Origin: Flavobacteriaceae bacterium
GTDB taxonomy: Bacteria; Bacteroidota; Bacteroidia; Flavobacteriales; Flavobacteriaceae
Assembly: GCA_013042255.1 (NCBI GenBank)
Contig: JABDQK010000148.1
Span: forward strand, 1 to 12,992
DNA length: 12,992 bases
Direction of reading: 5' to 3'
The position numbers and the translations under genes are program-made. Below, piece by piece: positions 1-7,029 of the stretch; the first letter of the stretch is position 1; each line of letters starts with the position of its first letter. The notes under the pieces are model-generated. The model was given only the letters and a program-made list of their open reading frames with translations, did no database searches and had not been told where the DNA came from.

Positions 1-1620
1 GGATACCACCAGTCTAAATGGAGTTACTTTCCCGAAAGCAGGGTAAAGCAGATCGCCAGTAAGTTCCGGAAACTGAAAATTCCCTGTGATGCCATTTATC
101 TCGACATTGACTATATGGATGGGTTCAGGTGTTTTACCTGGGACAAAAAGAAATTCCCCGATCCTAAAAAGATGATCAATGAACTAAACGAGGACGGATT
201 TAAAACTGTGGTCATGATTGATCCGGGCATCAAGGTTGATAGGGATTACTGGGTGTATCAGGAGGCTATTAAAAACGACTATTTCTGTAAACGTGGAGAC
301 GGACCGCTGATGAGCGGGAAGGTCTGGCCCGGACAGTGTAATTTTCCGGATTATACCAATCCCAAGGTGAGAGAATGGTGGGCAGGCTTGTATAAAGAGC
401 TGATGTCTGAAGTGGGGGCTCATGCTGTATGGAATGACATGAACGAACCCGCAGTGATGGAAGTGCCAACTAAAACGGCACCTTTGGATACTCGGCACGA
501 CTTTGATGGTCATCCCTGTAGTCACAGGAAAGCGCATAATATCTATGGGATGCAAATGGTAAGGGCTACTTATGAAGGTGTTAAGAAATACGTTTATCCC
601 AAGCGCCCATTTGTAATTACCAGGGCTGCCTATTCAGGTACCCAGAGATTTGCATCTACCTGGACAGGGGACAATGTAGCTACCTGGGAACACCTCTGGA
701 TCGCCAATGTACAGGTGCAACGCATGTGTATGAGCGGGATGTCATTTGTGGGTACCGATATCGGGGGATTTGCCGAACAACCCAACGGGGAGCTATTCGC
801 ACGCTGGATTCAGCTGGGAATTTTCCATCCGTTCTGCAGAGTTCACAGTAGTGGGGATCACGGAGATCAGGAACCCTGGTCTTTTGACAAGGAAGTCACC
901 AATATCGTCAGGAAATTTATCGAACTCCGATACCAGTTATTACCCTATCTATACACTAGCTTTTATAAGTACTATAAGGATAGTGTTCCAATGATAAAAC
1001 CACTGGTCTACCACGATCAGGAGGATCACCAGACACATTTCCGTACAGACGAATTTATATTCGGCGACCAAATCCTGGTATGCCCTGTTCAGGAACCCAA
1101 TGCCAAAGGGCGGCGGATGTATATCCCACGAGGCAGATGGTACGACTACTGGACAAACGAAACCCTTGAAGGTGGATCTGAAAAATGGGTGGATGCCGAC
1201 ATTGACAAGATCCCGATCTTTATTAAAGAAGGGGCTATTATTCCAAAATACCCGGTTCAGCAGTATGTTGGGGAGTTGACAATAGAAGAACTTCAACTTG
1301 ATTTGTATTATATTAATGGTACTGAAAATTCAATGATCTATGAGGATGCTCAGGACGGATACGACTATACCAAAGGGGAATACAGTCTGCGTAACTTCAA
1401 ATTAACAGGAAAAGACAAAGAGCTTATATTGCAACAGTTTAAGGATGGGAATTACATAACTTCCTATGAGACCTTTAAACTAAACCTTATGGGACTCCCC
1501 TTTAAAATTAAGTCGATTAAACTCGATAATGAGACCATATCCCTGAAAGATGTAAAAATGAATGGTGGTAATACCCTTCATGTGACCAAAGATTTTACGA
1601 CACTACATATTCTGGGTTAG
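1..1620 (+). CDS. Glycoside hydrolase family 31 alpha-glucosidase, 5'-truncated by window edge
   Basis: Hydrolyses terminal alpha-linked glucose (or a related alpha-glycoside) from oligosaccharides by a retaining mechanism. The frame is open from base 1, so the first in-frame ATG at 115 is internal and 539 C-terminal residues are present; family members are usually near 800. Numbering from the first codon here, YLDIDYMDGF (D35, D37, D40) forms the sugar-binding start of the (beta/alpha)8 barrel. WNDMNE carries the GH31 nucleophile (D146, bases 436-438). WTGDN carries the expected acid/base Asp (D224, bases 670-672). FHPFCRVH gives the substrate-contacting Arg and His (R280, H282). The proximal C-terminal beta-sandwich follows (IPIFIKEGAIIP), then a further beta-rich tail of about 110 residues. 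The family is clear. The exact substrate, and whether the protein is exported, cannot be told because the N-terminus is missing. The next gene starts 35 nt downstream. Confidence 0.95.
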   Translation, partial: GYHQSKWSYFPESRVKQIASKFRKLKIPCDAIYLDIDYMDGFRCFTWDKKKFPDPKKMINELNEDGFKTVVMIDPGIKVDRDYWVYQEAIKNDYFCKRGDGPLMSGKVWPGQCNFPDYTNPKVREWWAGLYKELMSEVGAHAVWNDMNEPAVMEVPTKTAPLDTRHDFDGHPCSHRKAHNIYGMQMVRATYEGVKKYVYPKRPFVITRAAYSGTQRFASTWTGDNVATWEHLWIANVQVQRMCMSGMSFVGTDIGGFAEQPNGELFARWIQLGIFHPFCRVHSSGDHGDQEPWSFDKEVTNIVRKFIELRYQLLPYLYTSFYKYYKDSVPMIKPLVYHDQEDHQTHFRTDEFIFGDQILVCPVQEPNAKGRRMYIPRGRWYDYWTNETLEGGSEKWVDADIDKIPIFIKEGAIIPKYPVQQYVGELTIEELQLDLYYINGTENSMIYEDAQDGYDYTKGEYSLRNFKLTGKDKELILQQFKDGNYITSYETFKLNLMGLPFKIKSIKLDNETISLKDVKMNGGNTLHVTKDFTTLHILG

Positions 1621-1655
1621 TGATTTTTTGTAAATTCCACCCAAAGAATTTAAAA

Positions 1656-2468
1656 ATGGACAGGAAGATATACCTCATAGTTTTGGTATTTCTCGGGATA
1701 GTGGGATGCAAGACCAATCCTTTCACCGGGAAGAGCACCTTAAACTTCTATCAGAACAACTCAATTTTCCCTACGGCTTTTGCCCAATACGATCAATTTC
1801 TCAAGGAGAACAAGGTAGTGGACGGGACCAGTGAAGCCAGAACTATTACTACTGTGGGGCAACGAATTGCCAAGGCGGCAGAACGCTGGCTTACTGCTAA
1901 CGGGTATCCGGGGTATCTACAAGACTATCAATGGGAGTATAATCTGGTGCAGAATGAGATGGTCAATGCCTGGTGTATGCCGGGAGGCAAGATTGTTTTT
2001 TATACGGGTATTTTGCCGATTTGTCAGGATGAGACCGGTATCGCGGTGGTTATGGGGCACGAAGTTGCTCACGCCCTTGCAGACCACGGAGCTCAGAGGA
2101 TGAGTGCAGGGATGATACAAGCAGGAATTGCCGTTGCCGGGAACATCGCCATAGACGATCCACAAAAACGGAATATCTTCAATCAGGCATATGGTATTGG
2201 TTCCACAGTGGGAGTCATGCTTCCTTTCAGTCGGAGTCATGAAACAGAGGCAGACCGAATAGGTTTACAAATCATGGCTATAGCTGGTTACAACCCCGAT
2301 GAGGCTGCTGAATTATGGAAACGGATGAAGGCGAATTCCGGCGGACAGGCACCTCCGGAATTTTTAAGTACCCATCCCTCCAATGATACTCGTATCAACA
2401 ACCTTACTAGCTGGGCACCTCTGGCCAAAGAAGAAGCCAGAAAATACGGTGTGACAAGCTTTCAATAG
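1656..2468 (+). CDS. M48-family zinc metallopeptidase, predicted lipoprotein
   Basis: A zinc-dependent endopeptidase of the BepA/Oma1-like M48 group, 270 residues, probably acting in envelope protein quality control. I chose the ATG at 1656. It gives a clean lipoprotein signal (MDRKIYLIVLVFLGIVGC, lipobox IVGC, lipidated Cys18). An upstream in-frame GTG at 1620 would only add a charged extension in front of that signal. The zinc site is complete: GHEVAH gives H135, E136 and H139, and HETEADRIG gives the third ligand E196 and the conserved D200. The C-terminal STHPSNDTRINNL matches the family's usual ending. There are no TPR repeats, unlike full-length BepA, so it is the short catalytic form. 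It sits 35 nt after the GH31 stop and 69 nt before the transporter gene and may be co-transcribed with them. Its substrate is unknown. Confidence 0.93.
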   Translation: MDRKIYLIVLVFLGIVGCKTNPFTGKSTLNFYQNNSIFPTAFAQYDQFLKENKVVDGTSEARTITTVGQRIAKAAERWLTANGYPGYLQDYQWEYNLVQNEMVNAWCMPGGKIVFYTGILPICQDETGIAVVMGHEVAHALADHGAQRMSAGMIQAGIAVAGNIAIDDPQKRNIFNQAYGIGSTVGVMLPFSRSHETEADRIGLQIMAIAGYNPDEAAELWKRMKANSGGQAPPEFLSTHPSNDTRINNLTSWAPLAKEEARKYGVTSFQ

Positions 2469-2537
2469 ATTTTTACAGTCGTCCTGTAGATTTTGTAACA
2501 GGGGTCGCTACTGCCTTAATGATCTTATACAGATACT

Positions 2538-3857
2538 ATGGCCCGGACTATCCTTTTAAAAGGGAATAAAAAACTACTCAATGCCTGGGCTTTTTACGAC
2601 TGGGCAAATTCGGTTTATAGTCTTGTAATCGCCTCTGCTATTTTCCCTATCTATTACGGCCAGTTATTCAGGATTGCGGGAATTGAAAAGATCAGCATTT
2701 TTGGCGGAGAGATCGCCAGAGCTCCTTTGATCAGTTATACTACTTCCCTGGCCTTTGTTTGTATTGCGATTATCACCCCATTTATCTCGGGAATAGCGGA
2801 TTATCTGGGGAATAAAAAGGTCTTTATGCAATTCTTCTGTTATGTGGGAGGAATTGCCTGTATTGGCCTGTATTGGTTCTCACTGGAACATATTGAAGCT
2901 GGTCTTATTTGCTATTTCTTTGGCCTGGTGGGATTTTGGGTGAGTTTTGCCATCAACAACTCCTACCTGCCCGATATTGCCTATCCCGAACAGCAAGACA
3001 GAATCAGTGCAAAGGGATTTTCTTTGGGTTATATAGGGAGTGTAATTCTGTTATTATTGAACCTTGCCATGGTGATGAAGCCAGCCACTTTCGGAATTCA
3101 GGGTGAGGGTGCAGAACTGCTCGCCATGCGTTACTCCTTTGCTTCTGTAGGCATCTGGTGGATACTCTTCAGTCAGTACACCTTTTATCACCTGCCAAAA
3201 GGCAACAAAAGGAGCGGTCCCCGAAAGCGTATTATTTTAAATGGTTTCAGAGAACTCAGGGGCGTTTGGCAACAGTTGGGCGATGAACGAAAATTAAAGC
3301 GATACCTCGGGGCGTTTTTTGTGTACAGTATGGCCGTACAAACGGTAATGCTTATTGCAGCTTATTTTGGGGAGGAAGAAATAAACTGGGGCACGGATGA
3401 GGAGCGGACCATAGGACTCATCGTTAGTATTCTGGTGATTCAGCTGGTTGCCGTAATAGGCGCCACCCTTACTGCCAGGGCGTCAGAACTATTTGGAAAT
3501 ATTAAAACACTTGTGGTAGTCAATATCCTCTGGGTAGGGATATGTATTTATGCTTATTATGTGAGCAGCCCGATGGAGTTTTATGTTGCTGCGGGTTGCG
3601 TAGGTGTGGTTATGGGTGGGATTCAGGCCCTGTCTAGATCAACCTATTCAAAATTCCTTCCTGATACTAAGGATACGGCATCATTCTTCAGTTTTTATGA
3701 TGTGTCTGAGAAAATAGGAATCATAATCGGTACCTTCCTATACGGAATGGTAGCACAGTTCACGGGAAGTATGCGCAACGCGACCATCTTTTTAGGTTTA
3801 TTTTTTATCCTTGGGGCTTTCTTACTCCTTAGGGTAAATAAAAAAGCCCCTTATTAA
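2538..3857 (+). CDS. MFS transporter, UMF1 (Atg22-like) family
   Basis: An inner-membrane major-facilitator transporter of 439 residues. The N-terminal block LLNAWAFYDWANSVYSLVIAS is the hallmark of the UMF1/Atg22-like family, whose yeast member exports amino acids from the vacuole; the substrate of bacterial members is not established. About eleven to twelve hydrophobic segments are visible, with a central basic cytoplasmic loop near residues 223-255 (KGNKRSGPRKR onward). The conserved second-half motif GGIQALSRSTYSKFLP (about residues 358-373) is also typical. The start is well fixed: an in-frame TGA at 2520-2522 leaves the ATG at 2538 as the first possible start, and no Shine-Dalgarno is present. 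The stop codon lies inside a terminator hairpin shared with the converging operon. No functional link to the upstream hydrolase or protease is evident beyond proximity. Confidence 0.92.
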   Translation: MARTILLKGNKKLLNAWAFYDWANSVYSLVIASAIFPIYYGQLFRIAGIEKISIFGGEIARAPLISYTTSLAFVCIAIITPFISGIADYLGNKKVFMQFFCYVGGIACIGLYWFSLEHIEAGLICYFFGLVGFWVSFAINNSYLPDIAYPEQQDRISAKGFSLGYIGSVILLLLNLAMVMKPATFGIQGEGAELLAMRYSFASVGIWWILFSQYTFYHLPKGNKRSGPRKRIILNGFRELRGVWQQLGDERKLKRYLGAFFVYSMAVQTVMLIAAYFGEEEINWGTDEERTIGLIVSILVIQLVAVIGATLTARASELFGNIKTLVVVNILWVGICIYAYYVSSPMEFYVAAGCVGVVMGGIQALSRSTYSKFLPDTKDTASFFSFYDVSEKIGIIIGTFLYGMVAQFTGSMRNATIFLGLFFILGAFLLLRVNKKAPY

Positions 3858-3882
3858 AGGGGCCTTTCATTAGGTTTTTTTT
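3846..3882. terminator. Bidirectional intrinsic terminator between convergent transporter and sigma operon
   Basis: The stem GCCCCTT (3846-3852) pairs with AAGGGGC (3857-3863) around a 4-nt loop, ATTA. On the minus strand the hairpin is followed at once by a run of T (complement of 3841-3845), a canonical intrinsic terminator for the sigma-factor operon. On the plus strand the T run comes later (3875-3882), after a short spacer, so termination is probably weaker that way. The transporter's TAA (3855-3857) sits in the loop and stem. Confidence 0.85.
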
Positions 3883-3892
3883 GGTTGGATGT

Positions 3893-4621
3893 CTAACCCT
3901 TCGAAATATCACCGGAACCGGATGTTTTGCTGTCTATTTTCTCCGGATTTCCCCGGTAGGAAATATCCCCCGATCCGGAAACCCTGGCTTTGAGTGATTC
4001 ATTGGCCGTAACCCTGATGTTTGCAGAACCTGATACCGTTGCACTTACGTGATTGGCATCCAACTCATAAGCATGCACATCACCGGACCCCGAAATCCGC
4101 ACCTCCATAGTATCGGTATTGCCGCTTAAATCCATATCTCCTGACCCTGATACGCTAACCTCAAGATTTTCAACCTCCACTTCAATTTCCATATCCCCCG
4201 AACCAGACATTCTTGTGCTAAAGTCGGTTCCCTTCAACACAGTTTTCCCTTCGAGATCCCCCGATCCGGACATACTCAGGGAGCTGATCTCTTCAACGGG
4301 AATAGTCACAGAGATACCACCCGACTTCCAGGAAGAGGGTTGAAGGTTGATTCCTTTTTCAACTTTTACAACCAATTTTCCATCTTTTACTTCAGTGATG
4401 ATATATTCCAGGAGGTTCTCTTCTCCTTTCAGGCTTACAGAACCTTCTTTTCCTGAGACGAGTACTACATCAAACCATCCGCCTACTGAGACACCATCAT
4501 AGTCTCCTGTGATACGTTCAATTGTGACTACCTCTCCGTTCCCTTTTACTTTTTTACCCCACTGCGCACAGGACATGTTCGCGACGATAAGGAAGATGCT
4601 AAGAATTCCTACTTTTTTCAT
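3893..4621 (-). CDS. Exported head-GIN-domain (DUF2807) protein with SGSGD repeats
   Basis: An exported beta-repeat protein of 242 residues. MKKVGILSIFLIVANMSCAQ is a signal sequence. Cleavage after AQ or lipidation at Cys18 are both possible, since the lipobox is atypical. The mature part opens with the usual DUF2807 block (FDVVLVSGKEGSVSLKGEENL, about residues 50-71), followed by a regular series of rungs, each ending in SGSGD. Seven copies start at residues 118, 139, 158, 177, 197, 215 and 234, spaced 18-21 residues. The fifth reads SGSAN. This spacing suits a parallel beta-helix or beta-roll whose Gly/Ser/Asp turns stack on one face. The family name 'auto-transporter adhesin, head GIN domain' is structural, and its function is unknown. 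It is the last gene of the sigma-factor operon, 16 nt downstream of the DY-repeat gene, so it is probably expressed with it. An Asp-lined metal-binding face is a guess. Confidence 0.9.
   Translation of the reverse strand: MKKVGILSIFLIVANMSCAQWGKKVKGNGEVVTIERITGDYDGVSVGGWFDVVLVSGKEGSVSLKGEENLLEYIITEVKDGKLVVKVEKGINLQPSSWKSGGISVTIPVEEISSLSMSGSGDLEGKTVLKGTDFSTRMSGSGDMEIEVEVENLEVSVSGSGDMDLSGNTDTMEVRISGSGDVHAYELDANHVSATVSGSANIRVTANESLKARVSGSGDISYRGNPEKIDSKTSGSGDISKG
3908..4270 (-). repeat. Coding repeats: seven SGSGD-type units
   Basis: Within the DUF2807 gene, seven degenerate copies of a 15-nt unit encoding SGSGD recur every 54-63 nt. The first read on the minus strand is at 4256-4270 and the last at 3908-3922. 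Codons vary between copies, so the repeat is conserved at protein level rather than as recent DNA duplication. Confidence 0.85.
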
Positions 4622-4637
4622 TTTTTGTGTTTTTATA

Positions 4638-5729
4638 TTATCTTTTTATTAATGCTACACTACCGTATTCACTGATAATAGAAATCTGGTTGCCGCTGTT
4701 TGGCTTCCCGTAATATCCCTTGTAGTAGCGGTCACTTCCTTTTTCTTTGCTAATGGAAATTTCCAGATCTTCCTTTCCGCTAAACCCCGAGTATTCTGTA
4801 GTGATCTCAAAATCGAAGTTGTAATTGGCATTATAGCCTATTTTAATTCCAGTATAATCGGTTCTTAATTCTACATTACCGGCGTCAGCGGCCATTTCTC
4901 CAATTTTAATTCCTCCGTAATCTGCATTGATATCCACATTACCGTGAACTTTGCCCAGCTGAACATTGACATAATCTCCATTCCCCATAACATTACCTAC
5001 ACTTTCTACTTCAATGCTACCATAATCATTAGAATATTGCAAATTCCCCATTTCCCCAATATTCGCGTTCGTATAATCTGCGCTGATTAATAGATCTCCT
5101 GCCTTTTCCAGGGTAAAACCAGAGTAGTCGGCACTGATCTTTCCACTATTCATATAGCCTATAAACGACTTCGATGTATAATCAAAACTTAGGTCATTGT
5201 TCCTACCCCTCAGCTCCCCGATCTGCAGCCTGCCGTAGTCACAACTGATCTTGGCATACCCGTCAATCCGGTCGAGAGTGATGTTCCCGTAATCGTTACT
5301 GAGATGAATACTGTTTTTAACGGGAAGTTTGATGGTATAGTCGATCTGCATACTAACATGGTCTTTCTTTCCCCATTTCCAGTTCCAGCCTTTATCCTTG
5401 TTAAAGATAGTTTTAGCTGAAACCATACTCTGACTGGCATCGAATTGCACGCTAATCTCATCTAGTTTCTCCTGCACCTTTTCTTCGTCGTTGCCGTTGG
5501 TTTTGATCACCACATCGATCACAATGCGATTTTCATTCCAGGAAGCCAGGGAAATATTTCCATAACTATTTGACACTTTCAGTACTGCATCTGCATTTAC
5601 GGAATACTCTTTTTTAATGGTCTTTTCTTTGGTGTATTTACCCTTCATAGGGTCACCGTGGGCACCTGCGAGCAGGGGAACGGCACATAAGAAAAGAAAT
5701 AACTTCTTAGATAGTAAAGTTTTCATCAT
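4638..5729 (-). CDS. Exported DUF4097-like protein with DY(G/S/T) beta-repeats
   Basis: An exported repeat protein of 363 residues (362 if the second of two adjacent ATGs is used). The N-terminus has a basic start, a hydrophobic core (LFLFLCAVPLLAGA) and a likely signal peptidase I site after AGA, about residue 23. Residues 40-135 form a first beta-rich region. A run of short rungs follows, each carrying an aromatic signature: DY pairs at about 146, 164, 183, 201, 218, 235, 252, 270 and 291, with variant copies SY (55), EY (312) and EY (354). The core spacing of 17-21 residues fits a stacked beta-solenoid with a ladder of Asp-Tyr. It resembles the DUF4097/putative adhesin group, of unknown biochemical function. 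Its start overlaps the end of the anti-sigma gene by 23 nt, suggesting coupled translation. It is probably a product of, or signal for, that sigma/anti-sigma pair. Confidence 0.85.
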   Translation of the reverse strand: MMKTLLSKKLFLFLCAVPLLAGAHGDPMKGKYTKEKTIKKEYSVNADAVLKVSNSYGNISLASWNENRIVIDVVIKTNGNDEEKVQEKLDEISVQFDASQSMVSAKTIFNKDKGWNWKWGKKDHVSMQIDYTIKLPVKNSIHLSNDYGNITLDRIDGYAKISCDYGRLQIGELRGRNNDLSFDYTSKSFIGYMNSGKISADYSGFTLEKAGDLLISADYTNANIGEMGNLQYSNDYGSIEVESVGNVMGNGDYVNVQLGKVHGNVDINADYGGIKIGEMAADAGNVELRTDYTGIKIGYNANYNFDFEITTEYSGFSGKEDLEISISKEKGSDRYYKGYYGKPNSGNQISIISEYGSVALIKR

Positions 5730-6258
5730 TTTGTTCTTTAAGATTTTTAACGGTTTCTACTTTTTGCATTACATCTTCCAAAAGATCTATACGCATTTGA
5801 AAATTTTGAACCATCGCACTGAGGATAATCTTGTAATCACCTCCTTGGAGTAGATCGGTTCTCATTTGGTTGTAATCTGCCTCCAGATAGGCCAGTTGGT
5901 CCATTGCATCCGCAACAAGTTTCTTGGCTTCAGGCGTGTCTTCTTTTTGAAGTAAGCTGAGTTGCTCTTGTATTACTCCTGCGAAATAAACTTCTGTATT
6001 GGTTACTTCAGGGGCGATATCTGCCAGTGTGGCGTCTGGGGTAAGAACTTGAGAGAAATTACCCAGAAATAGGCCAAACATCAATAGGATAGAGGCAGCT
6101 ATGGCCAGGGGTTTCCACCAGGATACACCGCCTGTTTTCCTTCTATTTTCCGAATTTAGCTTATCCAGGAACCGGGCCTGATGCCCGGCCATAGGTTCTT
6201 CCCTGTCCAGTTCCGGAACAATTTTTTTAAATAAGATTTCTAAATCGTGGTCTTTCAT
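5707..6258 (-). CDS. Putative membrane-anchored anti-sigma factor
   Basis: A single-pass inner-membrane protein, inferred to bind and inhibit the sigma factor encoded just upstream. I chose the ATG at 6258 (183 residues) because it forms an ATGA overlap with the sigma stop. The longer frame to 6321 would run back through sigma coding sequence. Residues 1-48 are charged and cytoplasmic, with HQARFLDKL like the N-terminal helix seen in many flavobacterial anti-sigma candidates. Residues about 49-68 (KPLAIAASILLMFGLFLGNF) are the membrane span. Residues 75-183 are periplasmic, mostly helical and rich in Leu, Gln and Glu. There is no Cys, so no zinc-binding HxxxCxxC anti-sigma motif, and I see no FecR-like domain. 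The assignment rests mainly on position and topology. Confidence 0.75.
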   Translation of the reverse strand: MKDHDLEILFKKIVPELDREEPMAGHQARFLDKLNSENRRKTGGVSWWKPLAIAASILLMFGLFLGNFSQVLTPDATLADIAPEVTNTEVYFAGVIQEQLSLLQKEDTPEAKKLVADAMDQLAYLEADYNQMRTDLLQGGDYKIILSAMVQNFQMRIDLLEDVMQKVETVKNLKEQNDENFTI

Positions 6259-6812
6259 GATTTTACGGGATCTAATTTCTTGCGTAAACTTTCTTTTGCT
6301 CTTGAGATCATGGTCCGGCAATTTGCGTAACTGATATCCATCAAACCGCAGATCTCTTCATAATCATATCCTTCAATTAAATGTAAGGTCAGAGAAACTC
6401 TGTAGTTTTCTTTCAGCGATTTCATTGCTGTCAAAACTTGTTGAGCCAACTGTTCTGTATCAACATCAATCGCTTCAGCTACATCATTATCCCTGACCTT
6501 GTACAGTGTATCATTGAGGGATACTTCATTCTTTTTTTTCCTATTCCGGTAGCTCACAAGGCTTTTATTGATGACAATTTTTTTTAACCAGGCGCCAAAG
6601 GCTACATTCCCTTTAAAAGAATGAAGTTTGGTAAAAGCGTTTAGGAAGGATTCCTGCATTATATCCTCTGCTTCTGCTCTGTCTTTAACTATCCTGTGGG
6701 CCGTATTGTACATCGCTTTATAATATCTGTTATAAATCTCCATTTGTGCCCGTTGATTTCCCTTAAGACACAATTGCAACAAGGATTCAATATGTTCTCC
6801 TACTTGGCTCAA
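6255..6812 (-). CDS. ECF-type RNA polymerase sigma-70 factor
   Basis: An alternative sigma factor of 185 residues that directs RNA polymerase to a small regulon. Region 2 spans about residues 22-92: MYNTAHRIVKDRAEAEDIMQESFLNAF is the core-binding and -10 recognition helix set, followed by FGAWLKKIVINKSLVSYRNRKKK. A short acidic linker leads to region 4 at about residues 125-180, with the helix-turn-helix YDYEEICGLMDISYANCRTMISRAKESLRKKL. Regions 1 and 3 are absent, as in ECF sigmas. The start is TTG at 6812. An in-frame TAA at 6830-6828 blocks extension, and no ATG precedes region 2 until Met24. Its stop overlaps the next gene's ATG (ATGA), a usual sigma/anti-sigma arrangement. It is probably autoregulated and held inactive at the membrane. 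The inducing signal is unknown. Confidence 0.92.
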   Translation of the reverse strand: MSQVGEHIESLLQLCLKGNQRAQMEIYNRYYKAMYNTAHRIVKDRAEAEDIMQESFLNAFTKLHSFKGNVAFGAWLKKIVINKSLVSYRNRKKKNEVSLNDTLYKVRDNDVAEAIDVDTEQLAQQVLTAMKSLKENYRVSLTLHLIEGYDYEEICGLMDISYANCRTMISRAKESLRKKLDPVKS

Positions 6813-6895
6813 AAAGTATTCGATTTGTTATATAGATAGCTCAATTTACTCATTGTTACAGTTTTTGAATAAAATTTAAATACTTGGCATGGGAA

Positions 6896-6924
6896 TTGTC
6901 CATAAAAGAGGACTTCTATACTCG
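6896..6924 (+). promoter_or_regulatory. Weak candidate lon promoter
   Basis: TTG at 6896-6898 is followed after 18 nt by TATACTCG (6917-6924), which matches the flavobacterial TAnnTTTG box at six of eight positions. It also reads as a loose E. coli-like TTGTCC/TATACT pair with a short spacer. It would leave about 100 nt of leader before lon. No better match lies on the plus strand between the sigma gene and lon, so this is only a candidate. Confidence 0.25.
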
Positions 6925-6954
6925 AAAAAGCCTGTAAACCAAGTGATATTCGAG
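6921..6954. repeat. Inverted repeat CTCGAA / TTCGAG in the lon leader
   Basis: CTCGAA at 6921-6926 and its exact reverse complement TTCGAG at 6949-6954 are separated by 22 nt, in the divergent region between the ECF sigma gene and lon. It could be a regulator site or an RNA stem. Six-base matches arise by chance fairly often at this scale, so functional weight is low. Confidence 0.3.
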
Positions 6955-7029
6955 AGAAGGAATTAGAAAATTGCAAAAGAAACTAAAAATCGTTCATCTG
7001 TAAATGACAGAATGACGGTTCACATAACT

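Noticed and set aside
184-555. Antisense open frame within the GH31 gene, 123 codons
   Set aside because: It is the shadow of a strongly conserved catalytic-domain coding sequence, with no recognisable protein features.
1620-1655. GTG start at 1620 for the M48 protease
   Set aside because: It adds a charged stretch before an otherwise normal lipoprotein signal; the ATG at 1656 fits better.
2471-2495. TACAG/CTGTA hairpin between the M48 and transporter genes as a terminator
   Set aside because: The stem is only five base pairs, and what follows is not a clean T run, so it is too weak to call.
3908-4270. The periodic CCGGA-like repeats as a CRISPR or intergenic repeat array
   Set aside because: They are in frame and encode SGSGD on the minus strand, with variable codons and coding spacers.
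6259-6321. Longer start of the anti-sigma gene at 6321
   Set aside because: It lies entirely within the sigma factor's region 4 coding sequence; the ATGA overlap at 6258 is the natural start.
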